Assembly: GCF_004792695.1 (NCBI RefSeq)
Contig: NZ_SRXU01000008.1
Coordinates: 124,001-188,000 of the forward strand
Origin: Sphingomonas naasensis
GTDB lineage: Bacteria > Pseudomonadota > Alphaproteobacteria > Sphingomonadales > Sphingomonadaceae
Direction of reading: 5' to 3'
DNA length: 64,000 nucleotides
In this document: in pieces, positions 43,615 through 52,766 of the stretch
How positions within the stretch are numbered: position 1 is the first letter of the stretch
How the letters are laid out: each line of letters opens with the position of its first letter
Program-made: the position numbers and the translations under genes
The notes under the pieces: model-generated
What the model saw: the letters and a program-made list of their open reading frames with translations, nothing else
The model's database searches: none
What the model was told of the DNA's origin: nothing

Positions 43615-44994
43615 ATGACCTTGTCCCGCCGCGATTTCGTTCGCCTCGCCGCCGGCACCGGCGCGATGGCCGCCATGAGCCAGCTCGGCCGCATGAGCGC
43701 GATGGCCGCGCCCAATGGCAGCTATCGCGCGATGGTCGGCATATTCCTGTTCGGCGGCAATGACGGCTGGAACATGGTGATCCCCACCGACGCCCGCCAC
43801 GCCGCCTATCTTGCCGCGCGCGGATCGGTCGGCATCAAGGCGCCGGCGCTGACGCCGCTGACCAATGCGAGCTATGCGCTCCATCCGGCGATGGCGGCGC
43901 TGCGCCCGCTCTGGGACGAAGGCAGCCTCGCGCTGGTGCTCAACGCCGGCACTTTGTTCGCCCCGCTGACCAAATCGACCTGGCAGTCGCGCCCCGATCT
44001 GCGCCCGACCAATTTGATGAGCCATGCCGACGAGCAGGCGCATTGGCAGGGTCTGCGCGCGCGCGACGTCAGCATCGACGGGTTCATGGGCCGGATGACT
44101 GATCGCATGGCGTCGACCGCGACGCCGTCGATGATCTCGCTCGCCGGCTCGAACCTCGCGACGATCGGCCGCACCAGCGCCGCGCTGGTCCTGCCCTCGA
44201 CCGGCACGCTCGGCCGCAGCGGCTATAGCGGCGCGGGCAACGCCGCCAACCAGGCCAAGAACGCCGCGATCGACGCGCTCGCCAACGGCGCCGGCTATGG
44301 CGCGATGACCGAGGCCACCGCGCGCGACATCGTCGGCGCCTATGGCCAGGCGACCACTGCCAACGCGATCATCAGCGCGACCAGCGCGATGGACGGCTAT
44401 TTCGTCAATCCCGACACCGGCGCGGCGCTGACCAGCGACGTCGCCCGCCAGCTGATGCGCGTCGCCCGGATGATCGCGGCACGCTCGACGCTCGGCCATG
44501 ATCGCCAGACCTTCCTCGTCAGCCAGGGCGGCTTCGACAATCACTCGGGTCAGGTCGGCGGCGGCAACAACGATACCGGCACGCACGCCAATCTGCTGCG
44601 CGATCTCGCCATGGCGCTTGCCGCCTTCCACCGTGCGATGCAGTCGATCGGCATGGGCGAGAACGTCACCGCCTTCACGATGAGCGATTTCGGCCGCACC
44701 TTCAAAGGCAATGCCCAGAACGGCACCGATCACGCCTGGGGCAGCAACCATCTCGTCGTCGGCGGCAATGTCGCGCCGGGGGGAATCTTCGGCGCCTATC
44801 CCGATCCGGTGCTGGGCGGCGCGAACGACATCAGCAACGAAGGCCGCTTCGTCCCCGCCGTCGCGCAGGAGGAATATATCGGCGCGATCGCGCGCTGGCA
44901 CGGCGTCAGCGAAGCCGACATGCCCTATGTCTTCCCCAATTGGTCGACGTGGAGCGGCGGCGGCCGCGGCCCGTTAGGGTTGTTCCGCGCTTAA
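43615..44994 (+). CDS. DUF1501 Tat-exported protein
   Basis: 459 residues. Twin-arginine signal SRRDFVRLAAGTGAMAAM, then the DUF1501 domain (sulfatase/alkaline-phosphatase-like superfamily): IFLFGGNDGWNMVIP, LSHADEQAHW-like MSHADEQAHWQG, VSQGGFDNHSGQ and TMSDFGRTFKGN. Several Asp/His could bind metals. Tat export suggests folding with a cofactor in the cytosol. Forms an operon with the DUF1800 lipoprotein and so may work on the same envelope substrate. Confidence 0.92.
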   Translation: MTLSRRDFVRLAAGTGAMAAMSQLGRMSAMAAPNGSYRAMVGIFLFGGNDGWNMVIPTDARHAAYLAARGSVGIKAPALTPLTNASYALHPAMAALRPLWDEGSLALVLNAGTLFAPLTKSTWQSRPDLRPTNLMSHADEQAHWQGLRARDVSIDGFMGRMTDRMASTATPSMISLAGSNLATIGRTSAALVLPSTGTLGRSGYSGAGNAANQAKNAAIDALANGAGYGAMTEATARDIVGAYGQATTANAIISATSAMDGYFVNPDTGAALTSDVARQLMRVARMIAARSTLGHDRQTFLVSQGGFDNHSGQVGGGNNDTGTHANLLRDLAMALAAFHRAMQSIGMGENVTAFTMSDFGRTFKGNAQNGTDHAWGSNHLVVGGNVAPGGIFGAYPDPVLGGANDISNEGRFVPAVAQEEYIGAIARWHGVSEADMPYVFPNWSTWSGGGRGPLGLFRA

Positions 44995-45055
44995 CGGCGT
45001 TCCGCTACGTTCCTTCCACGTCGCGCAGCTATCTGCGAGAAAGAGGGAGCGGCGC

Positions 45056-45496
45056 ATGGAACTTCACTACCGCGGCATCGCGGGCTCGGATATCATCGAT
45101 GCGGGAGGAGCCCCCGTGTCGAACTTCTATCGCATCACCCCTTTCATGCACGTCCCCGATATCGAGGCGGCGGTGGCTTTCTTCACCGGGATCCTCGGCT
45201 TCGAATGCCGCTTCCGGCAGGGCGTCTATGCCTATGTCCAGCGCGAGGCCGCGGCGTTCCGGTTGGTCGAGAATGTCGGCGACGAAGGCGCCCCCCCGGG
45301 CAATCGCCGCTTCGCTTATTATGTCGACGTGCAGGATGTCGACGCGGTCGCCGCCGAGCTCCTGCCCAAGGCGTCGCAGCTCAACGACGGCGACCTCTAT
45401 GGCCCGGTCGACCAGATCTACGGCCAGCGCGAATTCATGGTGGTCGCGCCCGACGGCAACCTGCTGGTGTTCGGACAGGACCTGACGCGGAGCTGA
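45056..45496 (+). CDS. VOC-family (glyoxalase/bleomycin-resistance-like) protein
   Basis: 146 residues. One VOC module: FYRITPFMHVPDIEAAVAFF at the start and REFMVVAPDGNLLVFGQ at the end. Two start sites are credible: ATG 45056 after GAGGGAG, and GTG 45116 (5 nt after GGAGGAG), which removes 20 residues and begins at the VOC fold. Metal ligands His/Glu are only partly visible, so dioxygenase, lyase and binding roles stay open. Confidence 0.85.
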   Translation: MELHYRGIAGSDIIDAGGAPVSNFYRITPFMHVPDIEAAVAFFTGILGFECRFRQGVYAYVQREAAAFRLVENVGDEGAPPGNRRFAYYVDVQDVDAVAAELLPKASQLNDGDLYGPVDQIYGQREFMVVAPDGNLLVFGQDLTRS

Positions 45497-45518
45497 TGGC
45501 CTTCACCAATCTTCCACC

Positions 45519-45623
45519 GTCACCCCGGCCTTGTGCCGGGGTCCACGAAGCGGTCAGCGAGAAACAAGAGGCGTGAGGGAATAGCCCGCCGCACCGTGGG
45601 CCCCGGCACAAGGCCGGGGTGAC
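45519..45623. repeat. Inverted repeat between convergent genes, family A-related
   Basis: Arms GTCACCCCGGCCTTGTGCCG and CGGCACAAGGCCGGGGTGAC are perfect complements, with a 50-bp middle. It shares the GTCACC edge with the family A repeats but has a different hairpin. It could end both transcripts. Confidence 0.75.
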
Positions 45624-45636
45624 GGAGCCTCGGCGC

Positions 45637-46383
45637 CTACAGCGCGACGCTTCCCTCGCCCTTGAACCGCGCCACCGTCTCGAAGCTGCTCCCCTCCACC
45701 CGGATCTCGTTGAACGAAGGCGGCTTGTCGCGCACCCGTTCGGAGAGCGTTCCGGCGCCGATCAGCCGCACCGTGCGCCCGCCCACCTCGTGCGCGATGT
45801 CGAACGGGTCGTGGACATGTCCGGTGAGCACCGCATGCGCGCCCGCGGTCGCCAGCGCCGCCAGCGCTTCGGGGCCGTGGCGGGTGTGCGAGGTCGCACG
45901 GGTGCCGGCCTCGATCAGCGGATGGTGCGCGGCGATGAAGATCAGGTCGCCCTGCGGCACCGCCTCGACCAAAGCGAGCGACTCCTGCAGCGAGCGCGTG
46001 CTGACATAGCCCTTGGCCCAGTTGAGCCGCAGCTGGAATCGCGCGGTCGTCTTGAGCGGCACCACCGCGATGCCCTTCACGTCGAGCGGCTTCTCGATCA
46101 TGTGCTCGAGCGCCTTGTAGCGCTTGTACGGCGTCACGAAGCGCGCCCAGAGGTTGAAATAGGGCAGGTCGTGATTGCCGACCTCGACCGTCACCGGCCG
46201 GCCGAGGCTCTCGAGCCATTTCGACGCGGCCGCGAACTCGCTGGCGCGCGCGCGCATCGTCAGGTCGCCGGTCATGATCACCGCGTCGGGCTGCTCTTCC
46301 TTCACCTTGCGGCCGAACCAGTCGATCGCCTCGCGGTCCTCGCGGCCGAAATGGACGTCGCTGACGTGAAACAGTCGGGTCAT
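45637..46383 (-). CDS. Calcineurin-like metallophosphoesterase
   Basis: 248 residues. All five motif blocks are present: HVSDVHFG, TGDLTMRA, VGNHDLP, AAHHPLI and LTGHVHDPFD, which bind two metals. Similar to Icc/CpdA-like phosphodiesterases, so a cyclic nucleotide or phospholipid substrate is possible. Overlaps the lipid-kinase gene by 4 nt (ATGA), downstream of it, so both are expressed together. Confidence 0.93.
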   Translation of the reverse strand: MTRLFHVSDVHFGREDREAIDWFGRKVKEEQPDAVIMTGDLTMRARASEFAAASKWLESLGRPVTVEVGNHDLPYFNLWARFVTPYKRYKALEHMIEKPLDVKGIAVVPLKTTARFQLRLNWAKGYVSTRSLQESLALVEAVPQGDLIFIAAHHPLIEAGTRATSHTRHGPEALAALATAGAHAVLTGHVHDPFDIAHEVGGRTVRLIGAGTLSERVRDKPPSFNEIRVEGSSFETVARFKGEGSVAL

Positions 46384-47228
46384 GGCGCCGGTACCTCCTC
46401 GTCGCTGCGGGTGGCGATGAACGTCTCGAGGCTCTTGCCCGAACGGATCGCCTCGTGCGGCTGGAGCGTCACCGGCTCGCCGTCGAACAGCGCGAGCACC
46501 GGCTTGTGGCCGCGCAGGCGCAGTTCCTGCGTCCAGCCTTCGCTCACGGCGTGCGCGGCGATCCAGTCGCCGCTCAGCCAGTCCCAGCCCAGCTGGACGA
46601 TCGACTTCCAGTCGCGCGCGTCGACCGCGGCAACCTCGAGCCCGTGCAGGTCGGGCGTGACGAACACCGCCTGATAGGCATCGCCGAGCCCCTGCGCGCC
46701 TTCGACCCGCACCCCGTGCTCGCCGAAGGTCTTGCGCCACGCGCCGCGCGCGGCCGCGAGCAGCCGCCCGATCTTGCCCTTGCGCACCGCCTCGCGCGCG
46801 CGGAACCACGAAGCCGCGGGGCCGAGGATCAGCCCGACGAACGCGCGGTGCTTGCCGGCGATGACATAGGGCAGCGCCACCCGCCGGTCGCATTGCCGCG
46901 CGGCGTGGACGATCTTGTGCGGGTCGCTCTCGCTGTGCAGTCCCTTGGCGAGCAGGTTCATCGTCCCGCCGGGCAGGATCAGGAAGGCGCCTTGCCATTT
47001 CTCGAGCGCGCAGAGCGCCGCGTTGATCGTCCCGTCGCCGGCGAACAGCACCACGGTATCGACCCCGGCGCGGTCGAGCTCGTCGGCCTCGGGCAGCTTC
47101 TGCTCGGGAAATTCGGTGCGCCCCGCCAGCGCCAGCCCGCTCTCGTCGAACACCGCTTCGAGCGCCTCGCATTTGGCGCGGGTGGCGGTGCCCGAATTGG
47201 GATTGGTGATGAACCACAGCGTCTTCAT
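46380..47228 (-). CDS. Diacylglycerol/lipid kinase-family protein (DagK catalytic domain)
   Basis: 282 residues from ATG giving MKTLWFITNPNSGTAT. DAGK catalytic motifs: ITNPNSG, VVLFAGDGTINAAL (GDGT loop) and LILPGGTMNLLAKGL. Related to YegS/BmrU lipid kinases, ATP-dependent and membrane-associated. Paired with a phosphoesterase, which suggests making or breaking a phospholipid. The tRNA-Gly gene lies 110 bp upstream on the other strand. Confidence 0.92.
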   Translation of the reverse strand: MKTLWFITNPNSGTATRAKCEALEAVFDESGLALAGRTEFPEQKLPEADELDRAGVDTVVLFAGDGTINAALCALEKWQGAFLILPGGTMNLLAKGLHSESDPHKIVHAARQCDRRVALPYVIAGKHRAFVGLILGPAASWFRAREAVRKGKIGRLLAAARGAWRKTFGEHGVRVEGAQGLGDAYQAVFVTPDLHGLEVAAVDARDWKSIVQLGWDWLSGDWIAAHAVSEGWTQELRLRGHKPVLALFDGEPVTLQPHEAIRSGKSLETFIATRSDEEVPAP

Positions 47229-47338
47229 GCCCCGCGCAACGCGCGAAGCCGCATTTGGTCGCTTCCCGAGCGTAACGACATAGCGCACGCATTCGCGGAT
47301 TGACCGCCGCCCCTGCGCTGTGGCAACCGGGCTGCCGC

Positions 47339-47412
47339 GCGGGTGTAGCTCAATGGTAGAGCAGAAGCTTCCCAAGCTTACGACGAGGGTTCGATTCCCT
47401 TCACCCGCTCCA
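47339..47412 (+). tRNA. tRNA-Gly (anticodon CCC)
   Basis: 74 nt including an encoded CCA. Acceptor stem GCGGGTG/CACCCGC; D-arm GCTCAATGGTAGAGC; anticodon loop TTCCCAA in AAGC/GCTT stem, so CCC at positions 34-36; T-arm AGGGTTCGATTCCCT. All cloverleaf parts are present. Confidence 0.95.
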
Positions 47413-47465
47413 TCTCCGCTCGCTGGCAATGCACCCGCGGGAACGAGCGTCCAGCGCAGAAGCCC

Positions 47466-49040
47466 TTAGAGCCTCGCAAGCAGACCGCTACCGGTCGAGC
47501 CGGTCAGATCGACCTCTCGCCGGCCACTCCCGACAACGTTGCCCTCCATTCTCAGCCCATGAATATAGCGAGCAACGACAGGCTTGCGGCCCGGGACGCG
47601 ACCCGGGCTGTCGTCGGTCAGTTCGTTATATTCGATCTGGACGTTCTGAAGTTGATAGCCAGGCTCGCCGAACCCCACGATCATGATCCCGTGACCGAGC
47701 GCGTTGCGGATCTTGTTATTTCGAATCGTCAGATCGGCGACCCCATGCTTTTCATAGCGCCGGGCGGCGATTGCGGCCGCATTTTCCCCGCCAAAGGGGT
47801 AGCCCACGCTCCACTCGATGACATTGTCGTCGACGAGACAGCTTCGGGAGCCTGATACATATCCGAGCACGATTGCCGAATGGAGAAGGACGCCCGGAAT
47901 AGTGGCGTCCCCGCTGTTCCGGATCTGGTTGCGGGAAATCACCGCGCTTTCCGCGCCATCGGCATTGATTGCCCCGCCACGAAACTTCTCGATGTAGTTG
48001 TCCAGCACTTTAATACCGCGGGTATCCGGGATCATGATCCCCACATCGTGCGCCTGGTGCAGGTTACCAATCAGCGAGTTACCGGCAATGATACTGTCTT
48101 CGCTGTAGCGGTTCATCGTAATGCCGCCCTGCCCGAGCGCAGACACCGCCGTCTGTTCGACTTTGCAACCGGTGATGGCATTGTTGTGAATTTTACCAAA
48201 TTCAAATCCGCCCTCGAAATCAAAGGCGAATCCAAGCGCGCGGAGCTGGGTGTTTTTAGCGATGCATCGATCGACTCGATTGTGTGCGCAGACACCGTTT
48301 CGGTCCGTAACATGAAACGCCGCGGCCGTATCACCCATGTTTTCGAAGGTGCACCCGACAACCTCGTTATGGATGCTGGAAGCCATCCCGGCGGCCTGCA
48401 TCAAAACGCCGGAAAGTCGTATCTGGCGAAAGTGGCTTTCGTGAAGTCGACAGCCCGACGCCCCCCTCGTCCGCACGCCATAAGTCAGATTCTTGAAGTG
48501 CGAATTGACGACAGTGACGTTCTTACAGTCCGCACCATTAACACCAATGCATTGCGCTTGGCTCCAGCGATCGTGTCGGGCATCGACGATCTCGTCCCCA
48601 TCCACATTGACCTGCAGGATGTTGTTGCTCGTAGGGGCGAGGAAATAAACACCTTTCCTCTCCGAGGGATGACGCTTCATCCACGCGTCTTTCTCCATGA
48701 AAACGTTCACGCCGTCTCCCAAGGGTATCGTGGTATGCGCGCCATTGTCACGCATGTCCGAATTGTCGACGAGGTAGATGCCCGAAGGAAAATAGAGCGT
48801 CTGACCGGGCGCGCATGCTGTGATCGCCCGATTGATTGCCAGCGTATCTATGGTCCGTCCGTCTCCCTTCGCGCCGAAATCCCTTACGTTAACCCGCTCG
48901 CCGCTGACCGCCGGCCCAAGGCCATCCCTCCTGCCGCCATGACCTCGCGATATGCTGGCGGGGGCTGCGCTCTGGATCGCCATAAGCGCCAGGCACGCTG
49001 AAGCATTTCTGAGAATAGACCTGCGATCTGGGCGTTTCAT
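47466..49040 (-). CDS. Pectate-lyase-like beta-helix protein (atypical GC)
   Basis: 524 residues, starting MKRPDRRSILRNASACLALM, a twin-arginine-like or Sec signal. The mature part opens VNVRDFGAKGDGRTIDTLAI, the Pectate_lyase_3 (glycan-binding beta-helix/tailspike-like) signature, followed by many coils of the ISRNQIRNSG, IRNNKIRNALG, IEYNELTDDSP type. It may be a polysaccharide lyase, hydrolase or epimerase acting on exopolysaccharide. Its low GC and codon use differ from all neighbours, and it lies in a tRNA-bounded segment, so horizontal gain is likely. No clear Shine-Dalgarno sequence at the start. Confidence 0.85.
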   Translation of the reverse strand: MKRPDRRSILRNASACLALMAIQSAAPASISRGHGGRRDGLGPAVSGERVNVRDFGAKGDGRTIDTLAINRAITACAPGQTLYFPSGIYLVDNSDMRDNGAHTTIPLGDGVNVFMEKDAWMKRHPSERKGVYFLAPTSNNILQVNVDGDEIVDARHDRWSQAQCIGVNGADCKNVTVVNSHFKNLTYGVRTRGASGCRLHESHFRQIRLSGVLMQAAGMASSIHNEVVGCTFENMGDTAAAFHVTDRNGVCAHNRVDRCIAKNTQLRALGFAFDFEGGFEFGKIHNNAITGCKVEQTAVSALGQGGITMNRYSEDSIIAGNSLIGNLHQAHDVGIMIPDTRGIKVLDNYIEKFRGGAINADGAESAVISRNQIRNSGDATIPGVLLHSAIVLGYVSGSRSCLVDDNVIEWSVGYPFGGENAAAIAARRYEKHGVADLTIRNNKIRNALGHGIMIVGFGEPGYQLQNVQIEYNELTDDSPGRVPGRKPVVARYIHGLRMEGNVVGSGRREVDLTGSTGSGLLARL

Positions 49041-49205
49041 AAAATCCGAACCAACATCTTTCGCATTGCCAATAGCTGAACCTTCGGACGAAAGGGATGG
49101 CTCCACGCGAAGAGAACGGCGGAATCATGCCTGGCGGCTCGACCGGATAGGCAGACCTGCGGATGTAGACCGCCCGCATGCCTTTGCGTATGGAGCAGGG
49201 ACAAG

Positions 49206-49227
49206 CGATTCCCTTTCACCCTCTCCA
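49206..49227 (+). repeat. Imperfect copy of tRNA-Gly 3' end (att-like)
   Basis: CGATTCCCTTTCACCCTCTCCA matches the tRNA 3' end at 47392-47412 in 20 of 21 positions, with one extra T and one G-to-T change. Same orientation as the tRNA, on the far side of the low-GC gene. Confidence 0.6.
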
Positions 49228-49252
49228 GCCTTCTGATCGGAGCTCCCGCCGC

Positions 49253-50644
49253 ATGCGCCACCTCGCGATCCTTCTCGCCGGGGCGCTCGCCGCCATTCCG
49301 GCGCAGGCGCAGAACCTGCCGCAGGCCGAGGCGCAGTCGCTCGAGCTGCTCAAGCGCGGCGTCGCCTTCCGCACCGTCGCCGGCGAAGGCAACCAAACCT
49401 TCGACTATGCCAGCTGGCTCAAGGCGCAGCTCGTCGCCGGCGGCTTCGCCGACGCCGATGTGCAGGTCGAGAAGCTCGGCGACACCGCCTATCTCGTCGC
49501 GCGCTATCGCGGCACCGGCAAGGCGAAGAACGGCGCGAAGCCGATCCTGATCTCGGGCCATATGGACGTGGTCGAAGCGAAGCCCGCCGATTGGGAGCGC
49601 GATCCGTTCACCCCGGTGATCGAGAACGGCTATCTGTTCGGCCGCGGCGCGAGCGACAACAAGTTCGACGTCTCGACCTTCGTCGCCACGCTGATCCAGC
49701 TCAAGCGCGAAGGGTTCAAGCCCGGCCGCGACGTCGTGCTGCTGCTCTCCGGGGACGAGGAGACGGCGATGAAGACCACCGCCGCGCTCGCCGGCCAGTT
49801 CCACGATGCCGAGCTGCTGCTCAACATCGACGGCGGCGGCGGCGATCTCGACGAGGCCGGCAAGCCGGTGATGTTCGGCGTGCAGGGCGCCGAGAAGACC
49901 TATGCCGATTTCGCGCTCAGCGTCACCAATCCCGGCGGCCATTCGAGTGCGCCGCGCAAGCCCAATGCGATCTACCAGCTCGCCGCCGCGCTCCAGAAGA
50001 TCGAGGCGTATCAATTCCCCGGCCAGGTCAACGAGATCACCAAAGCGAGCTGGCTCGCCAGCGCCGCGCGGACGCCCGATGCCCGGCTCGCCGATGCGAT
50101 GCGCCGCTTCGCCGCCAATCCCGACGATGCCGAGGCGCGCGCGGTGCTGCGCGCCGATCCGGGCTATGTCGGCCAGACCGGAACCACCTGCGTCGCGACG
50201 ATGGCCAATGCCGGCCACGCCACCAATGCGCTGCCCCAGCGCGCCACCGCCAACATCAATTGCCGCATCTTTCCCGGCACCGCGATCGCCGATGTCCGCG
50301 CGAAGCTGGTCGAGATCATCGGCGATCCGGGGGTGAAGGTAGAAAAGGTCGAGAGCGGATCGGTGCCGAGCGACGCCTCGCCGATCAACCCCGCGCTGAT
50401 GAAGGTGATCGGCAAGGCGGTGCACGCCCGCTTCCCCGATGTGCCGGTCGTGCCGGTGATGTCCGCCGGCGCGACCGACAGCATGTGGTTCCGCGGCAAG
50501 GGCGTGGCGAGCTACGGCGTCAGCCCGCTGTTCATGAAGTCGAGCGACAGCTTCGCGCACGGCCTCAACGAGCGCATCCCGGTGGGCGAGATCGCCCCGG
50601 CGGTGACCTTCTACCGCAACGTGATCGCCGAACTCGCAAAATGA
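49253..50644 (+). CDS. Secreted M20-family peptidase
   Basis: 463 residues, signal peptide 1-20. Zinc ligands and catalytic residues: SGHMDVV (His103, Asp105 beside it), GRGASDNK (Asp135), SGDEE (Glu169 base, Glu170) and FAHGLNER late in the chain. The lid domain has NPGGHSSAPR. Carboxypeptidase or dipeptidase in the periplasm. GGAG is 10 nt upstream of the ATG, which follows the att-like repeat by 25 nt. Confidence 0.92.
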   Translation: MRHLAILLAGALAAIPAQAQNLPQAEAQSLELLKRGVAFRTVAGEGNQTFDYASWLKAQLVAGGFADADVQVEKLGDTAYLVARYRGTGKAKNGAKPILISGHMDVVEAKPADWERDPFTPVIENGYLFGRGASDNKFDVSTFVATLIQLKREGFKPGRDVVLLLSGDEETAMKTTAALAGQFHDAELLLNIDGGGGDLDEAGKPVMFGVQGAEKTYADFALSVTNPGGHSSAPRKPNAIYQLAAALQKIEAYQFPGQVNEITKASWLASAARTPDARLADAMRRFAANPDDAEARAVLRADPGYVGQTGTTCVATMANAGHATNALPQRATANINCRIFPGTAIADVRAKLVEIIGDPGVKVEKVESGSVPSDASPINPALMKVIGKAVHARFPDVPVVPVMSAGATDSMWFRGKGVASYGVSPLFMKSSDSFAHGLNERIPVGEIAPAVTFYRNVIAELAK

Positions 50645-50696
50645 GGCTTATCGCAAACGACTCGCAGCTTCTTTGCGATCGCTTCGCAATAAGCGC

Positions 50697-51452
50697 CTAG
50701 ATCCCGCCTTCGACCGGCGCGTGCCCCGCGGCGGTCAGCCCCGCGGTCAGCGCGTCGATCACCTGATCGACCAGCGCCTGTTCGGTCGCGCGGACGACGA
50801 AATTGGCGCCCACCCGCCCCTCGCGGAAGAACGGATAGCTGCCGATCGCGACGCCGGGATGTGCGCGCTCGGTCGCCCCCAGCATCTCGGCGATCTCGCT
50901 CTCGGGCACCCACGCGCCGACGGTGCGCGCCAGCACCGGCAGCCCGCCCTCGAGCGTGCCGGTCAAGGCGTCGAGCATCCCCGCGGTGATGTGCGGCACC
51001 CCGGCGAGGATGAAGAGATTGCCGACGCGGATCCCGGGCGCGCCCGACATGCGATTGGCGATCAGCTCGGCGCCCTCGGGCACCCGCGCCATGCGCAGCC
51101 GCGCCTCGGTCAGCCCGCCGCGGCTCGCATAATAGCGGTCGAGCGCCGCGCGCGCCTCGGGGTGGATCACCACCGGCACGCCCAGCGCCACGGCGATCGC
51201 GTCGACGGTGATGTCGTCATGCGTCGGCCCGATCCCGCCGGTGGTGAACAGATAGTCGTTGCGCGCCCTGAGCGTGTTGACCGCCTCGACGATCGCCGCC
51301 TCGACGTCGGGGACGATCCGCACCTCGGCGAGCCTTATGCCCTGGACGTTGAGCCAGCTGGCGAGCTGCGCGACATTCTTGTCCTGCGTGCGCCCCGAGA
51401 GGATCTCGTCGCCGATCACCACCAGTGCCGCGGTCCAGATGCGCTCGCTCAT
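50697..51452 (-). CDS. CinA N-terminal (molybdopterin-binding-like) protein
   Basis: 251 residues. MoCF/CinA fold: VIGDEILSGRTQDKN, TTGGIGPTHDDIT, and GAPGIRVGNLFILAGVP. Only the N-terminal half of full CinA is present; there is no C-terminal nicotinamide-nucleotide amidase domain. Such short proteins may hydrolyse ADP-ribose or similar pyrophosphates. Divergent from map with 53 bp between starts. Confidence 0.92.
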   Translation of the reverse strand: MSERIWTAALVVIGDEILSGRTQDKNVAQLASWLNVQGIRLAEVRIVPDVEAAIVEAVNTLRARNDYLFTTGGIGPTHDDITVDAIAVALGVPVVIHPEARAALDRYYASRGGLTEARLRMARVPEGAELIANRMSGAPGIRVGNLFILAGVPHITAGMLDALTGTLEGGLPVLARTVGAWVPESEIAEMLGATERAHPGVAIGSYPFFREGRVGANFVVRATEQALVDQVIDALTAGLTAAGHAPVEGGI

Positions 51453-51505
51453 GGCGATGGCGTAGAGCCTCGTAAACCTCCGCGCAAACGCCTATATCGC
51501 CGCGC

Positions 51506-52330
51506 ATGACCGAATATGTCACCGTCACCGAAGACATGCCGCAAGCGCGCGACGGCGCGATCAAGCTCCACGGACCCGCAGGCTTCGAAGGGATGCGCAA
51601 GGCCGGCCGCCTCGCCGCCGAGATCCTCGACGCGCTGGTGCCCCACGTCGTCCCCGGCGTCTCGACCGAGGAGCTCGACACCATCGTCCGCGACATGACG
51701 ATCGCCGCCGGCGGCGTCCCCGCGACGCTCGGCTATCGCGGCTACACGCACAGCTGCTGCATCTCGATCAACCATGTCGTCTGCCACGGCATCCCGTCCG
51801 AGCGCACGCTCAAGGACGGCGACATCGTCAATATCGACGTCACGCCGATGCTCGGCGGCTGGCACGGCGACACCAGCCGCATGTATCTGGTCGGCGATGT
51901 GCCGATCAAGGCGCGCCGGCTGGTCGACGTGACCTATGAGTGCCTGATGCTCGGGCTCGAACAGGCCAGGCCGGGCAACCATCTCGGCGACATCAGCAAT
52001 GCGATCCAGCGTCACGCCGAGAAGCATCGCTACGGCGTGGTCCGCGATTTCTGCGGACACGGCCTCGGCCAGGTGTTCCACGACGCGCCCGAGGTCGTCC
52101 ATGTCGGCCGCCCGGGCACCGGCCCCGAATTGCGCCCGGGCATGTTCTTCACCGTCGAGCCGATGATCAACATCGGCCGCCCCGACGTGAAGCTGCTCGA
52201 CGACGGCTGGACCGCAGTGACGCGCGACCGCTCGCTCTCGGCGCAGTTCGAGCATTCGATCGGCATCACCGAGACCGGCTGCGAGATCTTCACGACGAGC
52301 CCGAAAGGGCTGCACAACCCGCCTTATTGA
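51506..52330 (+). CDS. map: Methionine aminopeptidase type I
   Basis: 274 residues. Pita-bread fold: VCHGIP (His), NIDVTPMLGGWHGDTSRM (two metal Asp), CGHGLGQVFHDAP (metal His), FTVEPMI and FEHSIGIT (metal Glu). The CGHG-type type Ia enzyme removes initiator Met. The N-terminal tail of about 20 residues is slightly longer than in E. coli. Confidence 0.96.
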   Translation: MTEYVTVTEDMPQARDGAIKLHGPAGFEGMRKAGRLAAEILDALVPHVVPGVSTEELDTIVRDMTIAAGGVPATLGYRGYTHSCCISINHVVCHGIPSERTLKDGDIVNIDVTPMLGGWHGDTSRMYLVGDVPIKARRLVDVTYECLMLGLEQARPGNHLGDISNAIQRHAEKHRYGVVRDFCGHGLGQVFHDAPEVVHVGRPGTGPELRPGMFFTVEPMINIGRPDVKLLDDGWTAVTRDRSLSAQFEHSIGITETGCEIFTTSPKGLHNPPY

Positions 52331-52340
52331 GGCGCTGGCG

Positions 52341-52730
52341 GTGGCGCGCGGCGGTGAAGCCAATTGGCGGCTGTACGAGCGCGCGCACGCTATTCTCGAC
52401 GGTCGCGCTTATGGGCACGCATTGCCGATTCTGCGAGTCCTCGCGGCTCGCGGGTTCACGCCCGCGATGAACCATCTGGCGGGTTTCGAGAGCCCGTCGC
52501 GTGCGCTCGCGCTCCACAAGCAGGCAGCGGCAACCGATGATGCGATGTCGTTGCAGAACTTGGCCACCGAATATCTCAACCGCGGACAGATGGCCCGGTA
52601 CCGCCACTGGCTGGCACGCGCGGCCCTTCAGGACGAGGACGCACGCGGCGAACTGCGGGCGTTCAAGACCCGGTTTCCCCATAGGGACATGCGTCGCTTG
52701 CGGCGGCTCTGCCCGCCCGATCGCGGTTAG
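52341..52730 (+). CDS. Small helical-repeat (Sel1/TPR-like) protein
   Basis: 129 residues from a GTG 10 nt after the map stop. Two helix pairs resemble Sel1-like repeats: SRALALHKQAAATDDAMSLQ and YRHWLARAALQDEDARGELR, with LATEYLNRG between. Probably a small adaptor protein; function unknown. A bidirectional terminator hairpin follows after 7 nt. Confidence 0.65.
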   Translation: MARGGEANWRLYERAHAILDGRAYGHALPILRVLAARGFTPAMNHLAGFESPSRALALHKQAAATDDAMSLQNLATEYLNRGQMARYRHWLARAALQDEDARGELRAFKTRFPHRDMRRLRRLCPPDRG

Positions 52731-52737
52731 ACGCCCT

Positions 52738-52757
52738 CCTCCGCGCGAACGCGGAGG
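52738..52757. terminator. Hairpin between convergent genes
   Basis: CCTCCGCG/CGCGGAGG with a CGAA tetraloop, between stops at 52730 and 52767. No T-run; probably stops or protects both transcripts. Confidence 0.6.
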
Positions 52758-52766
52758 CGGCTATGC

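Larger units (their letters stand above)
47413..49227. mobile_element. Candidate remnant island at tRNA-Gly 3' end
   Basis: About 1.8 kb between the tRNA-Gly 3' end and a near-copy of that end (49206-49227). It holds only the beta-helix gene; there is no integrase. GC is lower: four sampled 60-nt lines of the gene average 56%, a line of the next gene has 72%. This looks like what is left of a tRNA-targeted insertion. Confidence 0.5.
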
